Assembly: GCF_022965805.1 (NCBI RefSeq)
Contig: NC_133101.1
Coordinates: 1,612,001 to 1,676,000 of the forward strand
Source: Primulina eburnea
Lineage: Eukaryota; Streptophyta; Magnoliopsida; Lamiales; Gesneriaceae
Direction: 5' to 3'
DNA: 64,000 bases
A program made the position numbers and the translations under genes. Positions 12,424 to 24,650 of the stretch are shown one piece after another; position 1 is the stretch's first letter; each line of letters begins with the position of its first letter. The notes below the pieces were generated by a model, which had not been told where the DNA came from, did no database searches, and saw nothing but the letters and a program-made list of their open reading frames with translations.

Positions 12424-13234
12424 CAGAGGATGAATATTCTGCTGAAGTTGAAAAGATATACAGAAGATTACGGAAATTTAACTCTAGAGTCCCAAAATGG
12501 GAGCTTGCTTTGCAAGAATCTGGTATAGTGGTCAGGGCTGGGTTGACTTAAAGGGTTCTTAACCGCTGTGGTGATGCTGGGAATTTAGGATAGAGATTCT
12601 TTGAGTGGGCGTCCTAGCAGCCAGGTACTATAGACATAGCTACGACGTGTACAAATCAATGATTAAAGGTTTAGGGAAAGTGAGGCAATTTGGGCTCTAA
12701 TTGAGGAGATGAGGAAAGAAAATCCTTAGCTTTTGTCTCCAGATGTTTCTTTTGTTCTGATGGAGGAGATTTGCTTCTGCAAGAATGGTTAAAAAGGCAA
12801 TTGAAGTCTTGGACGAGATGCCCAAGTATGAACATGAGCATCTCCAAACCCAGCATCAAACGCTATTTTGATGTTAAGGTTTCCTTCAACATAGCACAGC
12901 TCCATTTCCTTTTGTGCCAAATTGCAGACGAGTTTTTTTTCTCTTTTCTTTTTTTAATTATTAATATTTATATTAATAATTATAAATATTATTTATGTAA
13001 TAATATGATATTATTATATTAATTTAATAATTAGATATATTTAAAAAAAACTTAAAAAAACATGAACGTGGCAAGAGATCGACCCACTCACCTCGACCCA
13101 GGTATGAAGAGTAGGTGGAGCTCGATCCAAACAAAGAGTTAGATCCAAACAAAGAGTTCGACCCGATTTTTAAAGATCGCAGCATAGTCTGAAATCATGG
13201 ATTTTTTTTAAAGTCTTCCAGTCTATTTTCCAAT

Positions 13235-14606
13235 CTTGTACAAAGAATTGCTCCTCCAGCTCATTATATTATTGGAACAAAAGAATATGATATATGGTAT
13301 TATTTAGCTGATAGTATTTATCCGAAATGGTCAACTATTGTGCAAACTATCTATGATCCGCGTAGTCCAAAGAAGCAGTATTTTGCGATGAAACAAGAGT
13401 CATGCAGGCAGGGGCGGAGCCAGAATTCAAAATTACCTGGGGCTGGCTCCGTTTCATACTATAAATCTTCAACTTGAAAATTTATTGCAGCTGTAAATAC
13501 ATTAAATCGATAGTGGTGTTCAACTGTGATTGAATCATTTTTTGTTAAGAACGACCTGTACCATATTTTAAAAACTAAAACCAAAATTCCAATTAAACAA
13601 AATGATTTTTTAAATTAATTCAGCTCGATAAGTTATATTGGTTGAAATCGATATTTTGTTCACCCATATGGCCTTATCTTAATTCCAAAAAAAGATTTTT
13701 AAAATTTTTTACTCTTAAGAATCATTCCGGTCAAAAACCTAAGTCAGTTCACATCATTTAAAACCAATAGTAAAAAAAAATAATGAATATTGACAAACAT
13801 CAAAGAATAATATGGACATTAATAGAAAACAAAAAACTTGATACATCATTTAAGTCATTATGCACAAAATTCAAATCACTGCTAAATCATATAATATCAC
13901 ATACTATGATTCACATGAAAATTTTGCGTAATTTCTCAAAGTCATTAGTTTATTTTTCTCAAAATCAATTCTGATAAACATACACTAGTTCATATTAAAA
14001 AAATTAAAATTCTATAAAACTTTTAGTATTAATAGAAATTAAATAAAGATATAATAAAATATGTAATAACTGCATAATTGTATTATCATATTAGCTAAAT
14101 TTAATATATTTGTGTGCTATTGTATATATAGTCTAAAAATATATTTGGGACTTAAAGCTAATTTTAAAAATCAACTTACATTAAGTTCTTAAACCTTTTG
14201 AGTAAAATGCGAGTAAAAGTCAAATTTGATTATAGGTATTTACAGAAGATCATTTTAAAAAATTACGCATGGTTAACAAAAATTCTTCAAATTTGCATCA
14301 ATGAAGTAAATGTAACAAAACATAAAAATAAAGCAAAAAAAAAATACAGTAAAAACTAAAAAAAAATTGTAAATTTAGGTGGGGCTGGAGCCCACCCTAG
14401 CCCAAGGGTGACTCCGCCCCTGCATGCAGGAAAGATGTTTAGCGTGCATTTGGCGTTCTTCAATCACGTTTTGCGATTGTGACAACTCCAGCACGTGATT
14501 GGAAGAAAAATCATTTGAATGATATAATGAAAGCATGTATTATAATGCACAATATTATAATCGAAGATGAACGTGATCTTAGTGCATCAATTCAAGTTGG
14601 CTAGAG
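13235..14606 (+). pseudogene. PIF/Harbinger transposase C-terminal half, split by hAT element
   Basis: Block 13235-13408 reads VQRIAPPAHYIIGTKEYDIW, then YYLADSIYPKWSTIVQTI and DPRSPKKQYFAMKQESCR. Block 14423-14606 continues, after the duplicated 8 bp, with KDV-stop-RAFGVLQSRFAIV, ARDWKKNHLNDIMKACII and MHNIIIEDERDL. These are the conserved LADGIYPKW, KDVERAFGVLQ and ACIILHNMI regions of the DDE transposase. Removing one copy of the duplication and the hAT element restores phase, so the stop in place of Glu and the missing N-terminal half are separate defects. It is non-functional. Confidence 0.9.
13409..14422. mobile_element. non-autonomous hAT element, 1014 bp, with 8-bp TSD
   Basis: The ends are CAGGGGCGGAGCCAG on the left and CAGGGGCGGAGTCAC read inward on the right, sharing an exact 11-bp CAGGGGCGGAG terminus. 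The flanks are a perfect 8-bp duplication, CATGCAGG (13401-13408 and 14423-14430). The CAGGG terminus and 8-bp TSD are diagnostic of the hAT superfamily. The interior is AT-rich with no transposase frame. It is the youngest layer of the nest. Confidence 0.95.
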
Positions 14607-16320
14607 AAGCACTGACACTAATATGGTAGAAATAGTTGTCAATGAGCATATCAGATTTCGTGAATTTCTCGCTCGATATAAAAATAAAAGCCAAAGACGC
14701 TCACTATATATTACGAAATATTTTAATTGATAATTTATAGGTTGAATATGATCGTTCAAATGTTTGAAGTTGCATTTGTAATATGTTATTTAATTTAATG
14801 TCAAGTATTAATTTTATTTCACCAATTTTAATTCTTTCTATTTCAATTTATATAATATAAATTTCAATAATATATTTAAAAAATAATTAAATTAATCATT
14901 TAACAGTATTATCGTAATTATTAACAATATAATGCTAATTATATCAAATAGAAAATATAATTATAATTATGTCATTAATTTAAAAAATAAATATTTAATA
15001 AATAATAAGAAAAAATTTAAATAAATTAAATAAAAAAGAATATATTTCAAGAATATTTTTTTTTAAAAGTAAGATTTGAAATAGATGGATTGGAGATAAA
15101 TATTATATTTGGTGCCACTATTTTAAAATAAAATTATTTTAAATTAAGTTTTGAGTTGGAGATAGCCGGATAGTTTGTTTTTGGGTGCTTGTTGGATGCC
15201 TTGTGCAAGAATAGCAGTGTAAAGGAAGCTGCTTTGCTGTTCGAGGATATGAAGATTAGATTCAAGCCAACTATCAAGCACTTCACATCTCTGTTGTACG
15301 GTTGGTGTAAAGAAGGAAAGCTAGTAGAAGCAAAATTCGTGCTGGTGAAAATGAGGGAAGCAGGTTCTGAGCCTCATATAGTGGTTTAGAACAAATGCGA
15401 GCCCACTGCAACTTGATATACCATTGTGATTCAGGTACTTTGTGCTCGAGAAAAAATGTAGAGGCAATGAGAACATATATGGATATGGAAAAGGTTGGGT
15501 CTGAAGCTGATATTATTACGTACACAACTTTGATAAGTGGCGCAAGAACGATTAAGGGTATGAGCTTTTAGATGGTATGATACAGAAAGGGCGTGAACCC
15601 AATCAGACAACTTATACGCATTTCATGTTAGCTCATGAAAAAAAGTGAGAGTTGGAGGAGTGCCGTGAGCTTTTGGAGGAGATGCGAGAGATTGACGTAG
15701 CCCATTTATGGTATCATAATCCGACTGGCATGCAAGCTTGGGGAGACTGAACAAGATATAAAATATATGAATGAAATAGAGACAAATGGATTCGGCCCTG
15801 GAGTTGACACCTTTGCCACTTTGATTAATGTGCTCGTCGAGCAAGGATGCTTGGTTGAATCTTGTGATTACTTCAAAAAAATGTCAGTAGGGGCCTTCTA
15901 GCCGCTCCCCAGTACGGAACTTTGAAAGGCCTGTTGAATTCCCTTTTGAGAGCAGAGATTATTCAAATGGCTAAAGATATATGGTGTTGTATGACTAGTA
16001 GAAGATGCGAGCTGAATGTGTATACATGGACGATTTGGATTCACGCTCTGTTTTTGAAAAACGTTTGCTTTTACTGTTTGGATATGATGGATGCTGGCTT
16101 GATGCCTCAGCCGGATACGTTTGCAAAGCTTATGCGAGGTCTGAGGAAGCTGTATAATAGACAACTCGCAGCGGAGATTACAGAGAAAGTGAGGGAAATG
16201 GCTGCAGAAAGAAGTGACCTTAAAAATGTATAAAAGACGCGATGAAAGAGATTTGAAAGAGAGAGCTAAGGCAAAAAGACGTGGAAGAGAGAGATGGCCC
16301 CGTAGACGCCCTCTCATGAT

Positions 16321-17800
16321 CCGGGAGAACGGTACTCAACTTCCTGACATAAACTGGGTTTAGACGTAATAATTCGAAATCAAGTTATGTTAGTTTAACA
16401 GAGAGAGCATGGGTCCAGAATGAGTCGATTCGAGCTTAGATTTGCCAAGCTTGAGTCTCAGTCACGTTATAACTCAAATTTGCAAAATAAGTTAGTTTTA
16501 ACTTTGGTAGAAATGAAAATGACATGTTCGTAGCCTTCTCTGAAGGCATTCACAATGATGATTATAATTCAAGCCATATCATTTAAATATCCGCCGTCTA
16601 AATATTCACCACTGCACATAATTGATTTGTGTACCACAACTATATCCGATTACAAATTTGTAACTGGATATCGCAATTTTTTTATTATTTCTTCAAGCCA
16701 GCGTGAGTTTCACACTGTCTTGAGACGCAGGCGTGCAGAGCTCGGGTCGAGCTCTTCACATTTTGTGAAGAGCTCAGCTCACACTTGGGTGGAGCTCGAC
16801 CCAAGTGTGAAAAGCTCGATCCAGGTGGGTCGACGTGTTGGTTTGTGAAGAGCTCGACTCACTCTCCTTATTTTTTTTTATTTTTTTTAGTGAAAACCTC
16901 GACCACTCTTCTTGTTATTATTTTTATTATTTTTCATTATTTTTATCGTGAGTAATGATTTCATATATGATACATATAATTTGTATATATTTCATAATTT
17001 GTTCTGCTCACTCTTTTAATTTGTATAGAATCTGCACAACGGTTTTCTCTCTGATCAATGGGCCACCCTAGTTGGGTATGCTATGGACCAAACCACGGTT
17101 GCAAGTCCAATTCCCATTTTAGATGGGCTTTGTCCCACTTTTCCGATTATGTATTTTTCTCGGCTCATTCATTGTCGGTCGAGCTTTCTCCATTTCAACA
17201 TTTGGTAAAATTAAGCGTGAATATGGCAAATTAAATATAATTAACACCTCAATTTTATTTTCAAAATTCACGCCACAAAATTATATAGTTTACAATAACT
17301 GAAGTGAAAAAAAAAACATTATAGCATATCGGATTCCGACATGGTATCGATATTAATGCTGTCATGTCTAAGTATTGCTGATCTAAACAGAGACGTAATA
17401 AAAATTGGATTATATATATAAGAAAACAAATTTATTGCCTATATATTTTTATCCCCACATTGAAAACATTATAAATCAAGTCTCTAAACACTAAACTTAT
17501 CCATACCATCGTACCAAAACATGCCATGAATCACTAAATCACAGATTTCTTGGTCCAGGGGTTTCTATTGTTCCAAAATAAGACAAGACCTCGAATTCGA
17601 GACGTGGGTAAAATCTGTGAAGTTAGAAGGTAAAATAAACTTACACCAAATGATGCGCAACGAATCACGTACTACTAGAAATGCAGTTTAATGAAGTGAG
17701 AGTAAAGCAAACCCTGGGGGCTATATTGACATAATAACACTTCGATCAAAAACATGTTGGTGACACATGACGTGTCCATTCCTTTACTGCCCCCAACAAC
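16321..17800. other. intergenic: PPR pseudogene to ACS promoter
   Basis: No gene is recognised. It contains the GAGCTCGACCC block annotated separately. The last 150 bases lie upstream of the ACS TATA box and have the composition of a promoter. Confidence 0.45.
16736..16856. repeat. GC-rich interleaved inverted repeats (GAGCTCGACC type)
   Basis: Copies of GAGCTCGACC and GGTCGAGCTC and of TTCACA/TGTGAA alternate in both orientations, so several hairpins are possible. A related block with GAGCTCGATCC and GACCCACTCACCTCGACCC lies at 13076-13165 inside the Harbinger element. It may be debris of an LTR or other repeat, but the source is not identified. Confidence 0.6.
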
Positions 17801-17807
17801 TATATAA
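17801..17807 (+). promoter_or_regulatory. TATA box of ACS gene
   Basis: TATATAA lies about 170 bp upstream of the ACS start codon in a less AT-biased stretch. Transcription would start near 17835, giving a leader of about 140 nt. This is inferred from position and sequence only. Confidence 0.6.
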
Positions 17808-17972
17808 GCCCACATAGCAACATACCACAAAACAACACTTCTAATTAACATCTCTCTTTCTGTATAAAACTTTTAATTACTTGGTGGAAAATTTTAATTT
17901 TGTGAAGATTTTCCAGTATCATACTTGTAAATTTAGGGTATATTCAAGATCACTTTGTTGAGAAAACAAAAA

Positions 17973-19734
17973 ATGACTCTCTCGAGCAAAGCCACGTGTA
18001 ATTCCCATGGCCAAGATTCCTCCTACTTTCTGGGATGGCAGGAGTACGAGAAGAATCCATACGATGAGGTCAATAATCCCAATGGAATCATACAGATGGG
18101 CCTTGCAGAGAATCAAGTACTATGTTTGTGTTTTTTTTTTTTTTTAACTGGGATTTGGATTTTGTTCTTGTACCAAGATTTTCTTTTGATTTTGGTACTG
18201 TTTTTCTTGATATTATGGATACCGCACGTTGATTCGAACAAGTTTTTGTTCACGTTTCTGTAGCTCTCTTTCCAATTACTCGAATCATGGCTGGCGGAAA
18301 ACCCGGACGCAGCAGGATTCAAGAGAAATGGAGAATCCGTTTTCAGGGAGCTTGCTCTCTTTCAAGATTATCATGGCCTTCCTGCTTTCAAGAATGTAAG
18401 CATGCAATACTGTAGCACAAAATAAATATAAATTTAATTATATATCATATATACTTAATTATAAAACTCCGTGTATAATTCTTTTTAATTATTATTTTTT
18501 CAGGCAATGGTGCAATTTATGGCAGAACTCAGAGGAAACAAAGTCAGCTTCGAGCCGAACAAGCTTGTACTAACCGCAGGCGCCACGTCCGCCAATGAAA
18601 CTCTCATTTTTTGCCTCGCAGAGCTAGGCGAGGCTTTTCTTCTCCCCACTCCATATTATCCAGGGTACGTAGAAAATTAATGGAAGTCTCAGTTTAATGA
18701 GTGATATCTAAGTGTACATCGAATTTAGTCTGATTAAAGTTATTTAATGCAGTTTCGATAGAGACCTCAAGTGGCGAACGGGAGTCGAAATCGTACCGAT
18801 TCACTGCACCAGCTCTAATGGCTTTAAAATCACTGCACCAGCACTGGAAGAGGCGTATCAACTAGCCCAGAAACGTAATCTAAAAGTTAAGGGAGTATTA
18901 GTGACTAATCCCTCGAATCCTTTGGGGATAACCCTGACCCGCCACGAGCTTAATCTCCTGGTTAACTTCATCGATACGAAAGGAATCCATCTTATCAGCG
19001 ACGAGATTTATTCCGGGACCGTTTTTTACTCGCCGAGTTTTGTCAGCATCATGGAGGTTTTGGTGGACTGGAATTACGTCAACACAGAAGTTTGGAACCG
19101 GGTTCACATCGTGTACAGTCTCTCCAAAGATCTTGGCCTTCCGGGGTTCCGCGTCGGGGCCATCTACTCCAATGACCAGCTTGTTGTGGCGGCAGCCACC
19201 AAAATGTCGAGTTTTGGGCTGGTTTCGTCGCAGACTCAGTATCTTCTGACCGCCATGCTTTCAGACAAGAAGTTTACCAAAACTTACATTGTCGAGAATC
19301 AGAAAAGGCTTAAAAACAGGCATGCAATGCTTGTTAATGGCCTGAAAACCTCCGGGATTTTGTGTTTGAAGAGTAATGCCGGATTATTCTGCTGGGTGGA
19401 CCTGAGGCATCTTTTAAGCTCCAAAACCTTCGAAGCAGAAATGGATCTATGGAAGAAAATTGTTTTCGAAGTGGGGTTGAATATCTCGCCCGGTTCTTCA
19501 TGTCATTGCGACGAACCGGGCTGGTTCCGGGTTTGTTTCGCCAACATGTCAGAGGAGACACTAGACCTGGCAATCCGACGTATAAAATCATTCGTTGACA
19601 CCATTTCTTCAAGTAAAAATAGCGAAGGCTTTTCTTACAGTTCAAGCAGGAATCCGAGAAGAAAGTCACTGGCCAAGTGGGTTTTTCGGCTAACGTTTAA
19701 CGATTGGGAACGGGAATGTGAACGTGAACGATAG
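17973..19734 (+). CDS. ACS: 1-aminocyclopropane-1-carboxylate synthase (ACC synthase)
   Basis: PLP-dependent cytosolic enzyme converting S-adenosylmethionine to ACC, normally the rate-limiting step of ethylene biosynthesis. Four exons (17973-18116, 18264-18395, 18504-18664, 18753-19734) give 472 codons in phase, with the intron positions usual for ACS genes. Visible motifs are [11 protein letters not shown] at the end of exon 1, [10 protein letters not shown] at the end of exon 3, TNPSNPLG near residue 197, SDEIYSG, and [14 protein letters not shown] with the PLP-binding Lys at residue 271. GWFRVCFAN holds the substrate-carboxylate Arg. The start at 17973 was chosen because an upstream in-frame TTG is not a plant start. 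The C-terminal tail ends [20 protein letters not shown] plus CERER. It has a basic Arg-Arg-Lys-Ser (possible calcium-dependent kinase site) and a WVFRL box like the ETO1-binding region of type 2 ACS proteins, and no MAP-kinase serines follow, which supports type 2. Confidence 0.97.
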
Positions 19735-20869
19735 TCTGTGTCAACAGCCGGTCGATTCGATTTTTTTCTCTCAATATTTTCACGTTGAGTTACGAGTTAA
19801 TTAATTTTGTATAATTTTTTTCTTTTTTTTCCCATTTATCTTTCATGTAAAGAGAGCACTCGGTCCATCATGTGGACTTGAAGTGATTTGCTCCACATTA
19901 ATTCCACTGGAAACTTGAAAGTATTTTCCTCCGCAATAAAATAATCTCATTAACTCCTTTTTAATTGTGCATAAAATCTTCTCGAAATAATCAAAATCGT
20001 TCTTGATAAATTTATTAATTTCTTCATTTGTTAGAATAATCTAATTTGTAGACTATTTTATGTCAGTGCATCGGCGACATCAACGGCAAAAGACATGAAG
20101 AAATACATTGTTACCGACGTTGTACTTCATGAATTCCCTGATTTATGAAATATATATACGTATATAATATTTGTCAACCGATGGACTTTATTTAACATTG
20201 TCCGAGCCCCGGATAATTAGCATTAATGTTGTACGAGTCAAAGAATGTAATTTTCTAAATTAGGGTTGTTGCCAAAAGTCTTGCCTCTTCGGCTGCTGGA
20301 AGAAACCAAGAAACCCCAAGCTCGCAAGTTTGTCAAATCCACTTTCACACGAAAAATTATATCGAAACATATTGAGTGCATTAATTATCTCACCTTCACC
20401 ATTGATATATTCATCTTACGAGCTACTCAGTGTTTACATCTTTCAACTCATCCCTTAAATTATATTGTCTTGATATATATAATTTTCATGGACCAATTAT
20501 TACATTATTATTACATTAGCATTTGCAAATGTAATAATAGTAATATAATAATTAACCATTTCCATCTCGTGAATCAGCCATGTAAAGTATGCACGGTTTA
20601 CGGAGCCGAGTGACATCTTAAACCATCTTTAGTCTCATAGTTCTTCATAATTAATTGCAGGGTACATGGATAAATCTCTTTGGCTTTCATTGTATTAACT
20701 ATATATTAATTAACTACTTAAATTCATATCCTCGTAACATAATCTTGTTTTATAGGTAAAAATGATACATTTTACCTTATAATCCACTAGAATAATTTTT
20801 AATTTAGTCCATGATGATGATTATTATTTATTGGAAAAAATTTTTGCCTTTTATATTTGACTCAATGCA

Positions 20870-21060
20870 ATTTTGATAATTTTAATCTTTGTTTCGACTT
20901 GGCTTTGGTCTAATGTAGTGTTAATGTGGCGATGACGTATATAGTGTTATGTCAGCATTCTCAATTAAAATGACTAAAATTATCAAAATTTAAAAAGTAA
21001 AAGACTAAAATTTAAATTTGATAACATAAATAATGAAAATCTAACAAAATTACAGGGCCA
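20870..21060. repeat. possible dispersed repeat copy (family D)
   Basis: The block has a recurrent layout: a TTGGTC-type segment, a middle with GTGTTAATGTGGCGATGACG, then AAAATGACTAAAATTATC and a tail of ACTAAAATT words. Similar layouts recur at 22.9, 24.5, 26.5 and 58.5 kb. It was judged by eye and has no defined ends. Confidence 0.35.
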
Positions 21061-22904
21061 GAAGTTATCCATTATTATTATTATAAGACTTTTGCCTTTT
21101 TCAATAGAGCTAGGTCCGAATTTCTGTCCATTTTGCATGTACTTGCTGACCATATGTCCATATCCATGTGCTTTAATTTCGGGAAGTGGCTGATGTCATT
21201 CGTAATTTATTTTCTTTTACTAATTCATGATTTTTTTTATGTTTATTTTGGAGAAAATAAATTGTTTTGGTGTGCTAACATGTCTCTTTTTTGTTCTATC
21301 TACTAATTATTCAAAATTTAATTATAGTACACTTCTTTTAGTCCTATTTTGCTGTAGGATGTGGTACTAGAAAATAATGATGTAGAACCATTAATTGTTG
21401 GCATTATATCGAATATTGTTGGCGTCCACAACAACGATTGAACCAAAATAGACTAATATTAAAATTAGTGTACTAAAATCAAACTTTGAGTACTTAATTG
21501 ACCAAATACAAAATGAGACAAGTTAATTGACCAAAAAATTTATTTTCCCATTTATAATTTTGTCTTTTTTAATTTAACAGAAATCATTGATTGCATATGT
21601 TCAAAATCCTTTTGCTATTAATAATGTAATTAAATCTTCGAAAAATATTTGTTTAATAATGTACATAAATCTTCGAAAATATTTGTTTCATTTTTAAACT
21701 CAAAATCTAAAAATAAGTGCAAAACATTAATAATTACCATATTTATCGGTTTTCAATAATGGTGATATCACACAGGTATTGTAAATTTGTAATGGCATGT
21801 TAACAATCATTCGATATCTATTTTCATCATACAAAAATGATTAATTAAGCTACTCTTCGAATTTATTCTATGATTATCTCATTAATCATTTCATCATCAT
21901 ATATATTGCATTTATATGAAAGTTATATCGAGGAAACTATATTTCAATTAGTTATGTAACTTTTATGATTTTGATTTTTAGTTATGTTATCGATCAATTC
22001 ACATGAACTTAGTATTTATACCAAAACCCAACTTTTCTACTTAAATCAGATTCTTTCGAGACATGTTTACAAAAGCGAAGCTGTAAATTAAGGATCCATG
22101 AGCTTTACACAAATGACTTTCTTGTCTAGTTAAGCATTGGTCTGCATGTGGCTTCCAAGAAATTTCAAGCTCCAACTAAAATCCAAAAATGGCCAATTAT
22201 TTTCTCTAGTCCACTGCCGGCCTTCTTTCTGCGTCAAACTTTCTGCTCGGATGCTCCCATCTTCTTAATTTCTTGAGCAGATCACAAAAATCAAGCCTTT
22301 AATATGATAATACAAAAAACAAAGATTGAAGTTAACAAAGGGTGGGAGGACAACTCCAGACATGAAGCCTTAGCTTTATGGACGTTGTTTCCTGTCTTAC
22401 GATAATGGAGTGAACACTTTGTCCACATTACGAATTTGGAAAGAATGGCTAATAAATATAACTACGGTAACATATTCTTCAAGCAGATCCATTGTTTCAT
22501 TTCCCTCTTTGGTATGTATATATGCACCATAATTTATCACAAGTGACGCCGAGACAGCCTAACAGTGTGATCACGGTTCGGGAATTAGATTACCAAAAAA
22601 TTAAATGATATCTCTGTTAAATAAAATATATATAATGTTGATCTGAAGTTTTAAACGATATAAAATGGAAAGAAAAAAAATTTGTTGTAAAATTATTTTT
22701 TTAAAAAAAAATATTGAGCGAAACTACCTGATTTGCTCATAATAGTCAAAAATATATATTTTTCGTCCAACTTCTACCTTAAGAATAATTTCTGGAAATA
22801 TAAATATAACCAATAATTTATAATACATTATAATTGATAAACTGTTAAAAAAGTGTGGCGTTACTCTTGCAATAATGAAAAATTAGGGATATATATAATA
22901 GCTA

Positions 22905-23130
22905 AAATAGTACTTATTTAAGTTTGTCTATTTTGTGTTTTGGTCAAGTTAGTTTGTGTTTTGGTTTGTGCTGACGTATTTTCTGGTACTACATCAATAT
23001 TTTTTTCGAGTGTAATACCAGCATTTTCTTGTGAAAAAGACTAAAATTGAGAAAATTGTTTAGTGGATTAAAACTTAAAATTAATCGATAACATCAAAAA
23101 AATGAAAAACGTCCAAGTGAAGGCAAAATT
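22905..23130. repeat. possible dispersed repeat copy (family D)
   Basis: TTTTGGTCAAGTT, then TGCTGACGTATTTTCTGG, then GAAAAAGACTAAAATTGAG follow in the same order as in the 20.9-kb block. Confidence 0.35.
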
Positions 23131-24469
23131 TATAATTTTCCACACATAAAACAATTTAGCAGTGGTCTCCCATTTTTTAAAAAAATAGCGATCTCTCGTT
23201 CCATTCTTTTCATTCTATCTCTATTTATCTTAATTTATTGTATAGTGACGAATTACATATATATCGGAATAATTGTCTTATAAACAAAAAAAATCAAGTT
23301 GATAGATAAAAACAAAATTAATGTGATAAATTACAAAACTAAAATTCAAAATATATCATGATATATAATATGACAAATTACAAAATTAAAATTCAAAATA
23401 AATACATTTTTACGTATTTGGATGTCAGAAGAAAATTCAAAATTGTACATATTTATTTATCATACTATTATTGTATAAATGTATAATAGCTTTCACGTCC
23501 CGAGATCGGTTCCGCACCTGCGTAACTGCATAATGAGCCCCTATAGCAATTACTTCGTATTCATTCCCGCTTTACGAAAATTATTGACCCAGGTTGTTAC
23601 AAAAATCCATTGTAGCTCATTATAAACTCATTTTGAATATTTGATTTTTATCGTGTGGAACAATATGTATCATAATTATAGCTAGAAAGGAATAATAACT
23701 ATTTTAAAACAAAAAAATCCCATATACATCGCGCAAGAACTAAAACCATAAAACTTATAGGATTAATGAGCCATGCTTGATCTTTCCAAGCCATATAAAT
23801 GTTCATTAACGTACACGCTTAACACGCATAATACACATAATATATGTATGCGTGCTATAAATTTTACGATATTTCATGTTAAAAACTTTGAAATGCAAGA
23901 TGGAGACTACATGATAATTAATCTGATATAACGTAAAACTACTCGTTGTCATTTCGAGTTCTTTTCAAAAATGGATCGATTATTAATATCAAGACGATAT
24001 TTGGATGATCGAGTTAACCGGAAGGAAGTGACAAATTTGATTGAGTGGTATGGCGACTCATGTGGAAAGCACATGCAAGTGAAGAGAGAACATAGAACAC
24101 CTGCAGAAATGTGCGAGGGTGGGGTTGAAGAAACAACCTGGTATGCGTATTCCTCTCTGATGAAGACAGGAATGGCCAAATGAACATGACCCTTTTATAA
24201 TATTTACATGAGGGAGCATCAGTGTTGTGACCCACTCCCCATTCCTTGTTATTCAATTGGAAATATGGCCCCAAAGAGTTAGGACCATCACAAGAAATTG
24301 TGTGTACGATTTCCACGTGAAATGGTCTAAGGAATTAATGAGGATTGAGCTACGGGTCTTAATTCAATGATCAATACGTTTTGTAACGAGAAAAAATATT
24401 TAGGAGACAGATTATTTAATATAGGGCGATTTGAATTCGTTATGTTATCATAATTGAGTTTTAGTATAG

Positions 24470-24650
24470 TATATTTCATTTTTTTTTGGCAATTTTGATA
24501 ATTTATTTTGCAATTTTAGTCATTTTTAAATGAAATTGAACACAACACCACGTAGAAAATAAAACTAAAATATACATACGCAAAAAAGTGTAAAACTGAA
24601 ATTCGAGCATAGATGACCAACAAAAGACAACTATGAATTACCAAATTTGA
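24470..24650. repeat. possible dispersed repeat copy (family D)
   Basis: It holds TTTTGCAATTTTAGTC and an ACACCACGTAG segment followed by AAACTAAAAT and AAACTGAAAT words. It is more eroded than the other copies. Confidence 0.25.

Larger units (their letters stand above)
12839..15165 (+). mobile_element. PIF/Harbinger element inserted in PPR pseudogene
   Basis: This segment interrupts the PPR reading between MPKYEHE and PDEFVFG-equivalent codons. Its ends show short inverted repeats, CATCTCCAAACC on the left and CTATCTCCAACTC read inward on the right, similar to the TIRs of Harbinger elements. It carries the C-terminal part of a Harbinger transposase and is itself split by a hAT element. Without that insertion it would be about 1.3 kb. 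No clean target duplication is visible, so the edges are approximate. Confidence 0.75.
12424..16320 (+). pseudogene. pentatricopeptide-repeat (PPR) protein pseudogene, transposon-split
   Basis: Two blocks, 12424-12838 and 15166-16320, together read as one PPR protein resembling the Arabidopsis At3g49730/At5g65820 group, RNA-binding organelle proteins. The first block gives EVEKIYRRLRKFNSRVPKWE, then RFFEWAS..QPGY..SYDVYKSMIKGLGKVRQFG and AIEVLDEMPKYE. The second resumes exactly where the first stops with FGCLLDALCKNSSVKEA, then FTSLLYGWCKEGKLVEAK, and ends with WTIWIHAL, MPQPDTFAKLMRGL and a basic tail. In-frame stops (for example LTStopRVLNRCGDAGNLG) and several frameshifts are present in both halves, including one near the insertion junction. 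The gene is clearly dead. No start codon region could be fixed. Confidence 0.9.
19735..24439. other. long AT-rich intergenic region after ACS
   Basis: The first ~250 bases probably form the ACS 3' untranslated region, with an AATAAAATAA candidate poly(A) signal near 19936. The rest has no supported gene. Two possible members of a degenerate dispersed repeat are annotated separately. A short frame at 23971-24183 is discussed under findings. Confidence 0.5.
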
